Source: Aquatica leii
Lineage: Eukaryota > Arthropoda > Insecta > Coleoptera > Lampyridae
Direction of reading: 5' to 3'
Length of the DNA: 64,000 nt
Assembly (NCBI GenBank): GCA_035610365.1
Contig: CM069433.1
Location: forward strand, 60,192,487 to 60,256,486
Below the pieces are notes generated by a model. It was not told where the DNA came from. It made no database searches and saw nothing but the letters and a program-made list of their open reading frames with translations. Below, in pieces: positions 39,385 through 54,400 of the stretch. The position numbers and the translations under genes were made by a program. The number at the start of each line of letters is the position of its first letter. The stretch's first letter is position 1.

Positions 39385-39400
39385 ACTTACTTACTTACTT
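39385..39400 (+). repeat. ACTT microsatellite tail of the retrotransposon
   Basis: Four perfect ACTT units abut satellite sequence directly. This marks the 3' end of the element and the site at which target-primed synthesis began. Confidence 0.9.
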
Positions 39401-42400
39401 AAAATGAAACTACCAGAATCTGAGACGCTTGAAAACGATATCATATTGTACAGCAGTACTAATTGCAATGTTTATACCATTCTTACTAATGAAATTCTTT
39501 CCTATTCGGACATTAGTAGTTAGCAATACGATCAAACCAAAGATTTGCAAAATATTAAGCAAAACAAAACTACTAGAGTTTAAAAAAGTTAAATCGGAGG
39601 TTTATTAAAATTGTTATTTAGGAATTATTTTGGTTGACGGAAAATAATACCTAGCAATACATGCAAACTAAAGTTTTCCATCATAACATGTGAAATCAAA
39701 CTACCAGAATGTGCAACGCTTGAAAACGATATCATATTGTACAGCAGCACTAACTGCAATGTTTATACCATTCTTACTAATGAAATTCTTTCCTATACGG
39801 ACATTAGTCCTTAGCAATACGATCAAACCAAAGATTTGCAAAATATTAAGCAAAATAAAACTACTAGAAGTTAGAAAGATTAAAATCTGAGGTTTATTAA
39901 CATTGTTATTTAGGAATTAATTTCGTTGACGGACATTAGGACCTAGAAATGCATGCAAACTAAAGTTCTCCATAATTATTGTAAAATGAAACTACCAGAA
40001 TCTGAGACGCTTAAAAACGATATCATGTTGTACAGCAGTACTAATTGCAATGTTTATACCATTCTTACTAATGAAATTCTTTCCTATACGGACATTAGTC
40101 CTTAGCAATACGATCAAACCAAAGATTTGCAAAATATTAAGCAAAATAAAACTACTAGAGGTTAAAAAGATTAAAATCTGAGGTTTATTAACATTGTTAT
40201 TTAGGAATTAATTTCGTTGACGGACATTACGACCTAGCAATGCATGCAAACTAAAGTTCTCCATAATTATTGTAAATGAAACTACCAGAATCTGAGACGC
40301 TTGAAAACGATATCATATTGTACAGCAGTACTAATTGCAATGTTTATACCATTCTTACTAATGAAATTCTTTCCTCTACGGACATTAGTAGTTAGCAATA
40401 CGATCAAACCAAAGATTTGCAAAATATTAAGCAAAATAAAACTACTAGAGTTTAAAAAGGTTAAATCGGAGGTTTATTAAAATTGTTATTTAGGAATTAT
40501 TTTGGTTGACGGACAATAATACCTAGCAATACTTGCAAACTAAAGTTTTCCATAATAACATGTAAAATCAAACTACCAGAATGTGCAACGCTTGAAAACG
40601 ATATCATATTGTACAGCAGTACTAACTGCAATGTTTATACCATTTTTACTAATGAAATTCTTTCCTATACGGACATTAGTCCTTAGCAATACGATCAAAC
40701 CAAAGATTTGCAAAATATTAAGCAAAATAAAACTACTAGAGGTTAAAAAGATTAAAATCTGAGGTTTATTAACATTGTTATTTAGGAATTAATTTCGTTG
40801 ACGGACATTACGACCTAGCAATGCATGCAAACTAAAGTTCTCCATAATTATTGTAAAATGAAACTACCAGAATCTGAGACGCTTGAAAACGATATCATAT
40901 TGTACAGCAGTACTAACTGCAATGTTTATACCATTCTTACTAATGAAATTCTTTCCTATACGGACATTAGTAGTTAGCAATACGATCAAACCAAAGATTT
41001 GCAAAATATTAAGCAAAATAAAACTACTAGAGTTTAAAAAGGTTAAAATCGGAGGTTTATTAAAATTGTTATTTAGGAATTATTTTGGTTGACGGACAAT
41101 AATACCTAGCAATACTTGCAAACTAAAGTTTTCCATAATAACATGTAAAATCAAACTACCAGAATGTGCAACGCTTGAAAACGATATCATATTGTACAGC
41201 AGTACTAACTGCAATGTTTATACCATTTTTACTAATGAAATTCTTTCCTATACGGACATTAGTCCTTAGCAATACGATCAAACCAAAGATTTGCAAAATA
41301 TTAAGCAAAATAAAACTAATAGAGGTTAAAAAGATTAAAACCTGAGGTTTATTAACATTGTTATTTAGGAATTAATTTCGTTGACGGACATTAGGACCTA
41401 GCAATGCATGCAAACTAAAGTTCTCCATAATTATTGTAAAATGAAACTACCAGAATCTGAGACGCTTGAAAACGATATCATATTGTACAGCAGTACTAAT
41501 TGCAATGTTTATACCATTCTTACTAATGAAATTCTTTCCTATTCGGACATTAGTAGTTAGCAATACGATCAAACCAAAGATTTGCAAAATATTAAGCAAA
41601 ATAAAACTACTAGAGGTTAAAAAGATTAAAATCTGAGGTTTATTAACATTGTTATTTAGGAATTAATTTCGTTGACGGGCATTAGGACCTAGCAATGCAT
41701 GCAAACTAAAGTTCTCCATAATTGTTGTAAAATGAAACTACCAGAATCTGAGACGCTTGAAAACGATATCATATTGTACAGCAGTACTAATTGCAATGTT
41801 TATACCATTCTTACTAATGAAATTCTTTCCTATTCGGACATTAGTAGTTAGCAATACGATCAAACCAAAGATTTGCAAAATATTAAGCAAAATAAAACTA
41901 CTAGAGGTTAAAAAGATTAAAATCTGAGGTTTATTAACATTGTTATTTAGGAATTAATTTCGTTGACGGGCATTAGGACCTAGCAATGCATGCAAACTAA
42001 AGTTCTCCATAATTGTTGTAAAATGAAACTACCAGAATCTGAGACGCTTGAAAACGATATCATATTGTACAGCAGTACTAATTGCAATGTTTATACCATT
42101 CTTACTAATGAAATTCTTTCCTATACGGACATTAGTCCTTAGCAATACGATCAAACCAAAGATTTGCAAAATATTAAGCAAAATAAAACTACTAGAAGTT
42201 AGAAAGATTAAAATCTGAGGTTTATTAACATTGTTATTTAGGAATTAATTTCGTTGACGGACATTAGGACCTAGAAATGCATGCAAACTAAAGTTCTCCA
42301 TAATTATTGTAAAATGAAACTACCAGAATCTGAGACGCTTAAAAACGATATCATGTTGTACAGCAGTACTAATTGCAATGTTTATACCATTCTTACTAAT

Positions 42401-45400
42401 GAAATTCTTTCCTATACGGACATTAGTCCTTAGCAATACGATCAAACCAAAGATTTGCAAAATATTAAGCAAAATAAAACTACTAGAGGTTAAAAAGATT
42501 AAAATCTGAGGTTTATTAACATTGTTATTTAGGAATTAATTTCGTTGACGGACATTACGACCTAGCAATGCATGCAAACTAAAGTTCTCCATAATTATTG
42601 TAAAATGAAACTACCAGAATCTGAGACGCTTGAAAACGATATCATATTGTACAGCAGTACTAATTGCAATGTTTATACCATTCTTACTAATGAAATTCTT
42701 TCCTCTACGGACATTAGTAGTTAGCAATACGATCAAACCAAAGATTTGCAAAATATTAAGCAAAATAAAACTACTAGAGTTAAAAAGGTTAAATCGGAGG
42801 TTTATTAAAATTGTTATTTAGGAATTATTTTGGTTGACGGACAATAATACCTAGCAATACTTGCAAACTAAAGTTTTCCATAATAACATGTAAAATCAAA
42901 CTACCAGAATGTGCAACGCTTGAAAACGATATCATATTGTACAGCAGTACTAACTGCAATGTTTATACCATTTTTACTAATGAAATTCTTTCCTATACGG
43001 ACATTAGTCCTTAGCAATACGATCAAACCAAAGATTTGCAAAATATTAAGCAAAATAAAACTACTAGAGGTTAAAAAGATTAAAATCTGAGGTTTATTAA
43101 CATTGTTATTTAGGAATTAATTTCGTTGACGGACATTACGACCTAGCAATGCATGCAAACTAAAGTTCTCCATAATTATTGTAAAATGAAACTACCAGAA
43201 TCTGAGACGCTTGAAAACGATATCATATTGTACAGCAGTACTAATTGCAATGTTTATACCATTCTTACTAATGAAATTCTTTCCTATACGGACATTAGTA
43301 GTTAGCAATACGATCAAACCAAAGATTTGCAAAATATTAAGCAAAATAAAACTACTAGAGTTTAAAAAGGTTAAATCGGAGGTTTATTAAAATTGTTATT
43401 TAGGAATTATTTTGGTTGACGGACAATAATACCTAGCAATACTTGCAAACTAAAGTTTTCCATAATAACATGTAAAATCAAACTACCAGAATGTGCAACG
43501 CTTGAAAACGATATCATATTGTACAGCAGTACTAACTGCAATGTTTATACCATTTTTACTAATGAAATTCTTTCCTATACGGACATTAGTCCTTAGCAAT
43601 ACGATCAAACCAAAGATTTGCAAAATATTAAGCAAAATAAAACTAATAGAGGTTAAAAAGATTAAAACCTGAGGTTTATTAACATTGTTATTTAGGAATT
43701 AATTTCGTTGACGGACATTAGGACCTAGCAATGCATGCAAACTAAAGTTCTCCATAATTATTGTAAAATGAAACTACCAGAATCTGAGACGCTTGAAAAC
43801 GATATCATATTGTACAGCAGTACTAATTGCAATGTTTATACCATTCTTACTAATGAAATTCTTTCCTATTCGGACATTAGTAGTTAGCAATACGATCAAA
43901 CCAAAGATTTGCAAAATATTAAGCAAAATAAAACTACTAGAGGTTAAAAAGATTAAAATCTGAGGTTTATTAACATTGTTATTTAGGAATTAATTTCGTT
44001 GACGGGCATTAGGACCTAGCAATGCATGCAAACTAAAGTTCTCCATAATTGTTGTAAAATGAAACTACCAGAATCTGAGACGCTTGAAAACGATATCATA
44101 TTGTACAGCAGTACTAATTGCAATGTTTATACCATTCTTACTAATGACATTCTTTCCTATTCGGACATTAGTAGTTAGCAATACGATCAAACCAAAGATT
44201 TGCAAAATATTAAGCAAAATAAAACTACTAGAGGTTAAAAAGATTAAAATCTGAGGTTTATTAACATTGTTATTTAGGAATTAATTTCGTTGACGGGCAT
44301 TAGGACCTAGCAATGCATGCAAACTAAAGTTCTCCATAATTGTTGTAAAATGAAACTACCAGAATCTGAGACGCTTGAAAACGATATCATATTGTACAGC
44401 AGTACTAATTGCAATGTTTATACCATTCTTACTAATGAAATTCTTTCCTATTCGGACATTAGTAGTTAGCAATACGATCAAACCAAAGATTTGCAAAATA
44501 TTAAGCAAAATAAAACTACTAGAGTTTAAAAAAGTTAAATCGGAGGTTTATTAAAATTGTTATTTAGGAATTATTTTGGTTGACGGAAAATAATACCTAG
44601 CAATACATGCAAACTAAAGTTTTCCATCATAACATGTGAAATCAAACTACCAGAATGTGCAACGCTTGAAAACGATACCATATTGTACAGCAGCACTAAC
44701 TGCAATGTTTATACCATTCTTACTAATGAAATTCTTTCCTATACGGACATTAGTCCTTAGCAATACGATCAAACCAAAGATTTGCAAAATATTAAGCAAA
44801 ATAAAACTACTAGAGGTTAAAAAGATTAAAATCTAAGGTTTATTAACATTGTTATTTAGGAATTAATTTCGTTGACGGACATTACGACCTAGCAATGCAT
44901 GCAAACTAAAGTTCTCCATAATTATTATAAAATGAAACTACGAGAATTTGAGACGCTTGAAAACGATATCATATTGTACAGCAGTACTAATTGCAATGTT
45001 TATACCATTCTTACTAATGAAATTCTTTCCTATACGGACATTAGTCCTTAGCAATACGATCAAACCAAAGATTTGCAAAATATTAAGCAAAATAAAATTA
45101 CTAGAGGTTAAAAAGATTAAAATCTGAGGTTTATTAACATTGTTATTTAGGAATTAATTTCGTTGACGGACATTAGGACCTAGCAATGCATGCAAACTAA
45201 AGTTCTCCATAATTGTTGTAAAATGAAACTACCAGAATCTGAGACGCTTGAAAACGATATCATATTGTACAGCAGTACTAATTGCAATGTTTATACCATT
45301 CTTACTAATGAAATTCTTTCCTATTCGGACATTAGTAGTTAGCAATACGATCAAACCAAAGATTTGCAAAATATTAAGCAAAATAAAACTACTAGAGGTT

Positions 45401-48400
45401 AAAAAGATTAAAATCTGAGGTTTATTAACATTGTTATTTAGGAATTAATTTCGTTGACGGGCATTAGGACCTAGCAATGCATGCAAACTAAAGTTCTCCA
45501 TAATTGTTGTAAAATGAAACTACCAGAATCTGAGACGCTTGAAAACGATATCATATTGTACAGCAGTACTAATTGCAATGTTTATACCATTCTTACTAAT
45601 GAAATTCTTTCCTATACGGACATTAGTCCTTAGCAATACGATCAAACCAAAGATTTGCAAAATATTAAGCAAAATAAAACTACTAGAGGTTAAAAAGATT
45701 AAAATCTGAGGTATATTAACATTGTTATTTAGGAATTAATTTCGTTGACGGACATTACGACCTAGCAATGCATGCAAACTAAAGTTCTCCATAATTATTG
45801 TAAAATGAAACTACCAGAATCTGAGACGCTTGAAAACGATATCATATTGTACAGCAGTACTAATTGCAATGTTTATACCATTCTTACTAATGAAATTCTT
45901 TCCTATACGGACATTAGTAGTTAGCAATACGATCAAACCAAAGATTTGCAAAATAAAACTACTAGAGTTTAAAAAGGTTAAATCGGAGGTTTATTAAATT
46001 GTTATTTAGGAATTATTTTGGTTGACGGACAATAATACCTAGCAATACTTACAAACTAAAGTTTTCCATAATAAAATGTAAAATCAAACTACCAGAATGT
46101 GCAACGCTTGAAAACGATATCATATTGTACAGCAGTACTAACTGCAATGTTTATACCATTTTTACTAATGAAATTCTTTCCTATACGGACATTAGTCCTT
46201 AGCAATACGATCAAACCAAAGATTTGCAAAATATTAAGCAAAATAAAACTACTAGAGGTTAAAAAGATTAAAATCTAAGGTTTATTAACATTTTTATTTA
46301 GGAATTAATTCCGTTGACGGACATTAGGACCTAGCAATGCATGCAAACTAAAGTTCTCCATAATTGTTGTAAAATGAAACTACCAGAATCTGAGACGCTT
46401 GAAAACGATATCATATTGTACAGCAGTACTAATTGCAATGTTTATACCATTCTTACTAATGAAATTCTTTCCTATTCGGACATTAGTAGTTAGCAATACG
46501 ATAAAACCAAAGATTTGCAAAATATTAAGCAAAATAAAACTACTGTAGTTTAAAAAAGTTAAATCGGAGGTTTATTAAAATTGTTATTTAGGAATTATTT
46601 TGGTTGACGGAAAATAATACCTAGCAATACATGCAAACTAAAGTTTTCCATCATAACATGTGAAATGAAACTACCAGAATGTGCAACGCTTGAAAACGAT
46701 ATCATATTGTACAGCAGCACTAACTGCAATGTTTATACCATTCTTACTAATGAAATTCTTTCCTATACGGACATTAGTCCTTAGCAATACGATCAAACCA
46801 AAGATTTGCAAAATATTAAGCAAAATAAAATTACTAGAGGTTAAAAAGATTAAAATCTGAGGTTTATTAACATTGTTATTTAGGAATTAATTTCGTTGAC
46901 GGGCATTAGGACCTAGCAATGCATGCAAACTAAAGTTCTCCATAATTGTTGTAAAATAAAACTACCAGAATCTGAGACGCTTGAAAACGATATCATATTG
47001 TACAGCAGTACTAATTGCAATGTTTATACTATTCTTACTAGAGAAATTCTTTCCTATACGGACAGTAGTAGTTAGCAATACGATCAAACCAAAGATTTGC
47101 AAAATATTAAGCAAAATAAAACTACTAGAGGTTAAAAAGACTAAAATCTGAGGTTTATTAACATTGTTAATTAGGAATTAATTACGTTGACGGACATTAG
47201 GACCTAGCAATGCATGCAAACTAAAGTTCTCCATAATTATTGTAAAATGAAACTACCAGAATCTGAGACGCTTGAAAACGATATCATATTGTACAGCAGC
47301 ACTAACTGCAATGTTTATACCATTCTTACTAATGAAATTCTTTCCTATACGGACACTAGTCCTTAGCAATACGATCAAACCAAAGATTTGCAAAATATTA
47401 AGCAAAATAAAACTACTAGAGTTTAAAAAAGTTAAATCGGAGGTTTATTAAAATTGTTATTTAGGAATTATTTTGGTTGACAGAAAATAATACCTAGCAA
47501 TACATGCAAACTAAAGTTTTCCATCATAACATGTGAAATCAAACTACCAGAATGTGCAACGCTTGAAAACGATATCATATTGTACAGCATCACTAACTGC
47601 AATGTTTATACCATTCTTACTAATGAAATTCTTTCCTATACGGACATTAGTCCTTAGCAATACGATCAAACCAAAGATTTGCAAAATATTAAGCAAAATA
47701 AAACTACTAGAGGTTAAAAAGATTAAAATCTGAGGTTTATTAACATTGTTATTTAGGAATTAATTTCGTTGACGGACATTACGACCTAGCAATGCATGCC
47801 AACTAAAGTTCTCCATAATTATTGTAAAATGAAACTACCAGAATTTGAGACGCTTGAAAACGATATCATATTGTACAGCAGTACTAATTGCAATGTTTAT
47901 ACCATTCTTACTAATGAAATTCTTTCCTATACGGACATTAGTCCTTAGCAATACGATCAAACCAAAGATTTGCAAAATATTAAGCAAAATAAAACTACTA
48001 GAGGTTAAAAAGATTAAAATCTGAGGTATATTAACATTGTTATTTAGGAATTAATTTCGTTGACGGACATTACGACCTAGCAATGCATGCAAACTAAAGT
48101 TCTCCATAATTATTGTAAAATGAAACTACCAGAATCTGAGACGCTTGAAAACGATATCATATTGTACAGCAGTACTAATTGCAATGTTTATACCATTCTT
48201 ACTAATGAAATTCTTTCCTATACGGACATTAGTAGTTAGCAATACGATCAAACCAAAGATTTGCAAAATATTAAGCAAAATAAAACTACTAGAGTTTAAA
48301 AAGGTTAAATCGGAGGTTTATTAAAATTGTTATTTAGGAATTATTTTGGTTGACGGACAATAATACCTAGCAATACTTGCAAACTAAAGTTTTCCATAAT

Positions 48401-51400
48401 AACATGTAAAATCAAACTACCAGAATGTGCAACGCTTGAAAACGATATCATATTGTACAGCAGTACTAACTGCAATGTTTATACCATTTTTACTAATGAA
48501 ATTCTTTCCTATACGGACATTAGTCCTTAGCAATACGATCAAACCAAAGATTTGCAAAATATTAAGCAAAATAAAATTACTAGAGGTTAAAAAGATTAAA
48601 ATCTGAGGTTTATTAACATTGTTATTTAGGAATTAATTTCGTTGACGGACATTAGGACCTAGCAATGCATGCAAACTAAAGTTCTCCATAATTATTGTAA
48701 AATGAAACTACCAGAATCTGAGACGCTCGAAAACGATATCATATTGTACAGCAGTACTAATTGCAATGTTTATACTATTCTTACTAGAGAAATTCTTTCC
48801 TATACGGACATTAGTAGTTAGCAATACGATCAAACCAAAGATTTGCAAAATATTAAGCAAAATAAAACTACTAGAGGTTAAAAAGATTAAAATCTGAGGT
48901 TTATTAACATTGTTATTTAGGAATTAATTTCGTTGACGGACATTACGACCTAGCAATGCATGCAAACTAAAGTTCTCCATAATTATTGTAAAATGAAACT
49001 ACCAGAATCTGAGACGCTTGAAAACGATATCATATTGTACAGCAGTACTAATTGCAATGTTTATACCATTCTTACTAATAAAATTCTTTCCTATACGGAC
49101 ATTAGTCCTTAGCAATACGATCAAACCAAAGATTTGCAAAATATTAAGCAAAATAAAACTACTAGAGTTTAAAAAGGTTAAATCGGAGGTTTATTAAAAT
49201 TGTTATTTAGGAATTATTTTGATTGACGGACAATAATACCTAGCAATACTTGCAAACTAAAGTTTTCGATAATAACATGTAAAATCAAACTACCGGAATG
49301 TGCAACGCTTGAAAACGATATCATATTGTACAGCAGTACTAACTGCAATGTTTATACCATTTTTACTAATGAAATTCTTTCCTATACGGACATTAGTCCT
49401 TAGCAATACGATCAAACCAAAGATTTGCAAAATATTAAGCAAAATAAAATTACTAGAGGTTAAAAAGATTAAAATCTAAAGTTTATTAACATTGTTATTT
49501 AGGAATTAATTGCGTTGACGGGCATTAGGACCTAGCAATGCATGCAAACTAAAGTTCTCCATAATTATTGTAAAATGAAACTACCAGAATCTGAGACGCT
49601 TGAAAACGATATCATATTGTACAGCAGTACTAATTGCAATGTTTATACCATTCTTACTAATGAAATTCTTTCCTATTCGGACATTAGTAGTTAGCAATAC
49701 GATCAAACCAAAGATTTGCAAAATATTAAGCAAAATAAAACTACTAGAGTTTAAAAAGGTTAAATCGGAGGTTTATTAAAATTGTTATTTAGGAATTATT
49801 TTGATTGACGGACAATAATACCTAGCAATACTTGCAAACTAAAGTTTTCCATCATAACATGTGAAATCAAACTACCAGAATGTGCAACGCTTGAAAACGA
49901 TATCATATTGTACAGCATCACTAACTGCAATGTTTATACCATTCTTACTAATGAAATTCTTTCCTATACGGACATTAGTCCTTAGCAATACGATCAAACC
50001 AAAGATTTGCAAAATATTAAGCAAAATAAAACTACTAGAGGTTAAAAAGATTAAAATCTGAGGTTTATTAACATTGTTATTCAGGAATTAATTTCGTTGA
50101 CGGACATTACGACCTAGCAATGCATGCCAACTAAAGTTCTCCATAATTATTGTAAAATGAAACTACCAGAATCTGAGACGCTTGAAAACGATATCATATT
50201 GTACAGCAGTACTAATTGCAATGTTTATACCATTCTTACTAATGAAATTCTTTCCTATACGGACATTAGTCCTTAGCAATACGATCAAACCAAAGATTTG
50301 CAAAATATTAAGCCAAATAAAACTACTAGAGGTTAAAAAGATTAAAATCTGAGGTTTATTAACATTGTTAGTTAGGAATTAATTTCGTTGACGGACATTA
50401 GGACCTAGCAATGCATGCAAACTAAAGTTCTCCATAATTATTGTAAAATGAAACTACCAGAATCTGAGACGCTTGAAAACGATATCATATTGTACAGCAG
50501 TACTAATTGCAATGTTTATACCATTCTTACTAATGAAATTCTTTCCTATACGGACATTAGTAGTTAGCAATACGATCAAACCAAAGATTTGCAAAATATT
50601 AAGCTAAATAAAACTACTAGAGTTGAAAAAGGTTAAATCGGAGGTTTATTAAAATTGTTATTTAGGAATTATTTTGGTTGACGGACAATAATACCTAGCA
50701 ATACTTGCAAACTAAAGTTTTCCATAATAACATGTAAAATCAAACTACCAGAATGTGCAACGCTTGAAAACGATATCATATTGTACAGCAGTACTAACTG
50801 CAATGTTTGAACCATTTTTACTAATGAAATTCTTTCCTATACGGACATTAGTCCTTAGCAATACGATCAAACCAAAGATTTGCAAAATATTAAGCAAAAT
50901 AAAATTACTAGAGGTTAAAAAGATTAAAATCTGAGGTTTATTAACATTGTTATTTAGGAATTAATTTCGCTGACGGACATTAGGACCTAGCAATGCATGC
51001 AAACTAAAGTTCTCCATAATTATTGTAAAATGAAACTACCAGAATCTGAGACGCTTGAAAACGATATCATATTGTACAGCAGTACTAATTGCAATGTTTA
51101 TACCATTCTTACTAATGAAATTCTTTCCTCTACGGACATTAGTAGTTAGCAATACGATCAAACCAAAGATTTGCAAAATATTAAGCAAAATAAAACTACT
51201 AGAGTTTAAAAAGGTTAAATCGGAGGTTTATTAAAATTGTTATTTAGGAATTATTTTGGTTGACGGACAATAATACCTAGCAATACTTGCAAACTAAAGT
51301 TTTCCATAATAACATGTAAAATCAAACTACCAGAATGTGCAACGCTTGAAAACGATATCATATTGTACAGCAGTACTAACTGCATGTTTATACCATTTTT

Positions 51401-54400
51401 ACTAATGAAATTCTTTCCTATACGGACATTAGTCCTTAGCAATACGATCAAACCAAAGATTTGCAAAATATTAAGCAAAATAAAACTACTAGAGGTTAAA
51501 AAGATTAAAATCTGAGGTTTATTAACATTGTTATTTAGGAATTAATTTCGTTGACGGACATTACGACCTAGCAATGCATGCAAACTGAAGTTCTCCATAA
51601 TTATTGTAAAATGAAACTACCAGAATCTGAGACGCTTGAAAACGATATCATATTGTACAGCAGTACTAATTGCAATGTTTATACCATTCTTACTAATGAA
51701 ATTCTTTCCTATACGGACATTAGTAGTTAGCAATACGATCAAACCAAAGATTTGCAAAATATTAAGCAAAATAAAACTACTAGAGTTTAAAAAGGTTAAA
51801 TCGGAGGTTTATTAAAATTGTTATTTAGGAATTATTTTGGTTGACGGACAATAATACCTAGCAATACTTGCAAACTAAAGTTTTCCATAATAACATGTAA
51901 AATCAAACTACCAGAATGTGCAACGCTTGAAAACGATATCATATTGTACAGCAGTACTAACTGCAATGTTTATACCATTTTTACTAATGAAATTCTTTCC
52001 TATACGGACATTAGTCCTTAGCAATACGATCAAACCAAAGATTTGCAAAATATTAAGCAAAATAAAACTAATAGAGGTTAAAAAGATTAAAACCTGAGGT
52101 TTATTAACATTGTTATTTAGGAATTAATTTCGTTGACGGACATTAGGACCTAGCAATGCATGCAAACTAAAGTTCTCCATAATTATTGTAAAATGAAACT
52201 ACCAGAATCTGAGACGCTTGAAAACGATATCATATTGTACAGCAGTACTAATTGCAATGTTTATACCATTCTTACTAATGAAATTCTTTCCTATTCGGAC
52301 ATTAGTAGTTAGCAATACGATCAAACCAAAGATTTGCAAAATATTAAGCAAAATAAAACTACTAGAGGTTAAAAAGATTAAAATCTGAGGTTTATTAACA
52401 TTGTTATTTAGGATTTAATTTCGTTGACGGGCATTAGGACCTAGCAATGCATGCAAACTAAAGTTCTCCATAATTGTTGTAAAATGAAACTACCAGAATC
52501 TGAGACGCTTGAAAACGATATCATATTGTACAGCAGTACTAATTGCAATGTTTATACCATTCTTACTAATGAAATTCTTTCCTATTCGGACATTAGTAGT
52601 TAGCAATACCATCAAACCAAAGATTTGCAAAATATTAAGCAAAATAAAACTACTAGAGGTTAAAAAGATTAAAATCTGAGGTTTATTAACATTGTTATTT
52701 AGGAATTAATTTCGTTGACGGGCATTAGGACCTAGCAATGCATGCAAACTAAAGTTCTCCATAATTGTTGTAAAATGAAACTACCAGAATCTGAGACGCT
52801 TGAAAACGATATCATATTGTACAGCAGTACTAATTGCAATGTTTATACCATTCTTACTAATGAAATTCTTTCCTATTCGGACATTAGTAGTTAGCAATAC
52901 GATCAAACCAAAGATTTGCAAAATATTAAGCAAAATAAAACTACTAGAGTTTAAAAAAGTTAAATCGGAGGTTCATTAAAATTGTTATTTAGGAATTATT
53001 TTGGTTGACGGAAAATAATACCTAGCAATACATGCAAACTAAAGTTTTCCATCATAACATGTGAAATCAAACTACCAGAATGTGCAACGCTTGAAAACGA
53101 TACCATATTGTACAGCAGCACTAACTGCAATGTTTATACCATTCTTACTAATGAAATTCTTTCCTATACGGACATTAGTCCTTAGCAATACGATCAAACC
53201 AAAGATTTGCAAAATATTAAGCAAAATAAAACTACTAGAGGTTAAAAAGATTAAAATCTAAGGTTTATTAACATTGTTATTTAGGAATTAATTTCGTTGA
53301 CGGACATTACGACCTAGCAATGCATGCAAACTAAAGTTCTCCATAATTATTGTAAAATGAAACTACGAGAATTTGAGACGCTTGAAAACGATATCATATT
53401 GTACAGCAGTACTAATTGCAATGTTTATACCATTCTTACTAATGAAATTCTTTCCTATACGGACATTAGTCCTTAGCAATACGATCAAACCAAAGATTTG
53501 CAAAATATTAAGCAAAATAAAACTACTAGAGGTTAAAAAGATTAAAATCTGAGGTATATTAACATTGTTATTTAGGAATTAATTTCGTTGACGGACATTA
53601 CGACCTAGCAATGCATGCAAACTAAAGTTCTCCATAATTATTGTAAAATGAAACTACCAGAATCTGAGACGCTTGAAAACGATATCATATTGTACAGCAG
53701 TACTAATTGCAATGTTTATACCATTCTTACTAATGAAATTCTTTCCTATACGGACATTAGTAGTTAGCAATACGATCAAACCAAAGATTTGCAAAATAAA
53801 ACTACTAGAGTTTAAAAAGGTTAAATCGGAGGTTTATTAAAATTGTTATTTAGGAATTATTTTGGTTGACGGACAATAATACCTAGCAATACTTGCAAAC
53901 TAAAGTTTTCCATAATAACATGTAAAATCAAACTACCAGAACGTGCAACGCTTGAAAACGATATCATATTGTACAGCAGTACTAACTGCAATGTTTATAC
54001 CATTTTTACTAATGAAATTCTTTCCTATACGGACATTAGTCCTTAGCAATACGATCAAACCAAAGATTTGCAAAAGATTAAGCAAAATAAAACTACTAGA
54101 GGTTAAAAAGATTAAAATCTAAGGTTTATTAACATTGTTATTTAGGAATTAATTCCGTTGACGGGCATTAGGACCTAGCAATGCATGCAAACTAAAGTTC
54201 TCCATAATTGTTGTAAAATGAAACTACCAGAATCTGAGACGCTTGAAAACGATATCATATTGTACAGCAGTACTAATTGCAATGTTTATACCATTCTTAC
54301 TAATGAAATTCTTTCCTATTCGGACATTAGTAGTTAGCAATACGATCAAACCAAAGATTTGCAAAATATTAAGCAAAATAAAACTACTAGAGTTTAAAAA

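Larger units (their letters stand above)
35252..39400 (+). mobile_element. Near-complete CR1/Jockey-group non-LTR retrotransposon inserted in a satellite monomer
   Basis: A 4,149-bp element with a 132-bp 5' leader, ORF1 (PHD finger, zinc knuckles), ORF2 (endonuclease, reverse transcriptase), a short 3' UTR with AATAAA at 39378-39383 and a tail of four ACTT units. The satellite reads ...TTGTAAA before it and AAAATGAAAC after it. The uninterrupted monomer has four A residues at that point, giving a 3-bp AAA target duplication. A microsatellite tail in place of poly(A) and a tiny duplication are usual for the CR1 group. The leader holds a short palindrome, GCCCTAAAGGGC, at 35349-35360. Three single-base frame changes break the ORFs, but overall integrity suggests a recent insertion. 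Confidence 0.9.
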
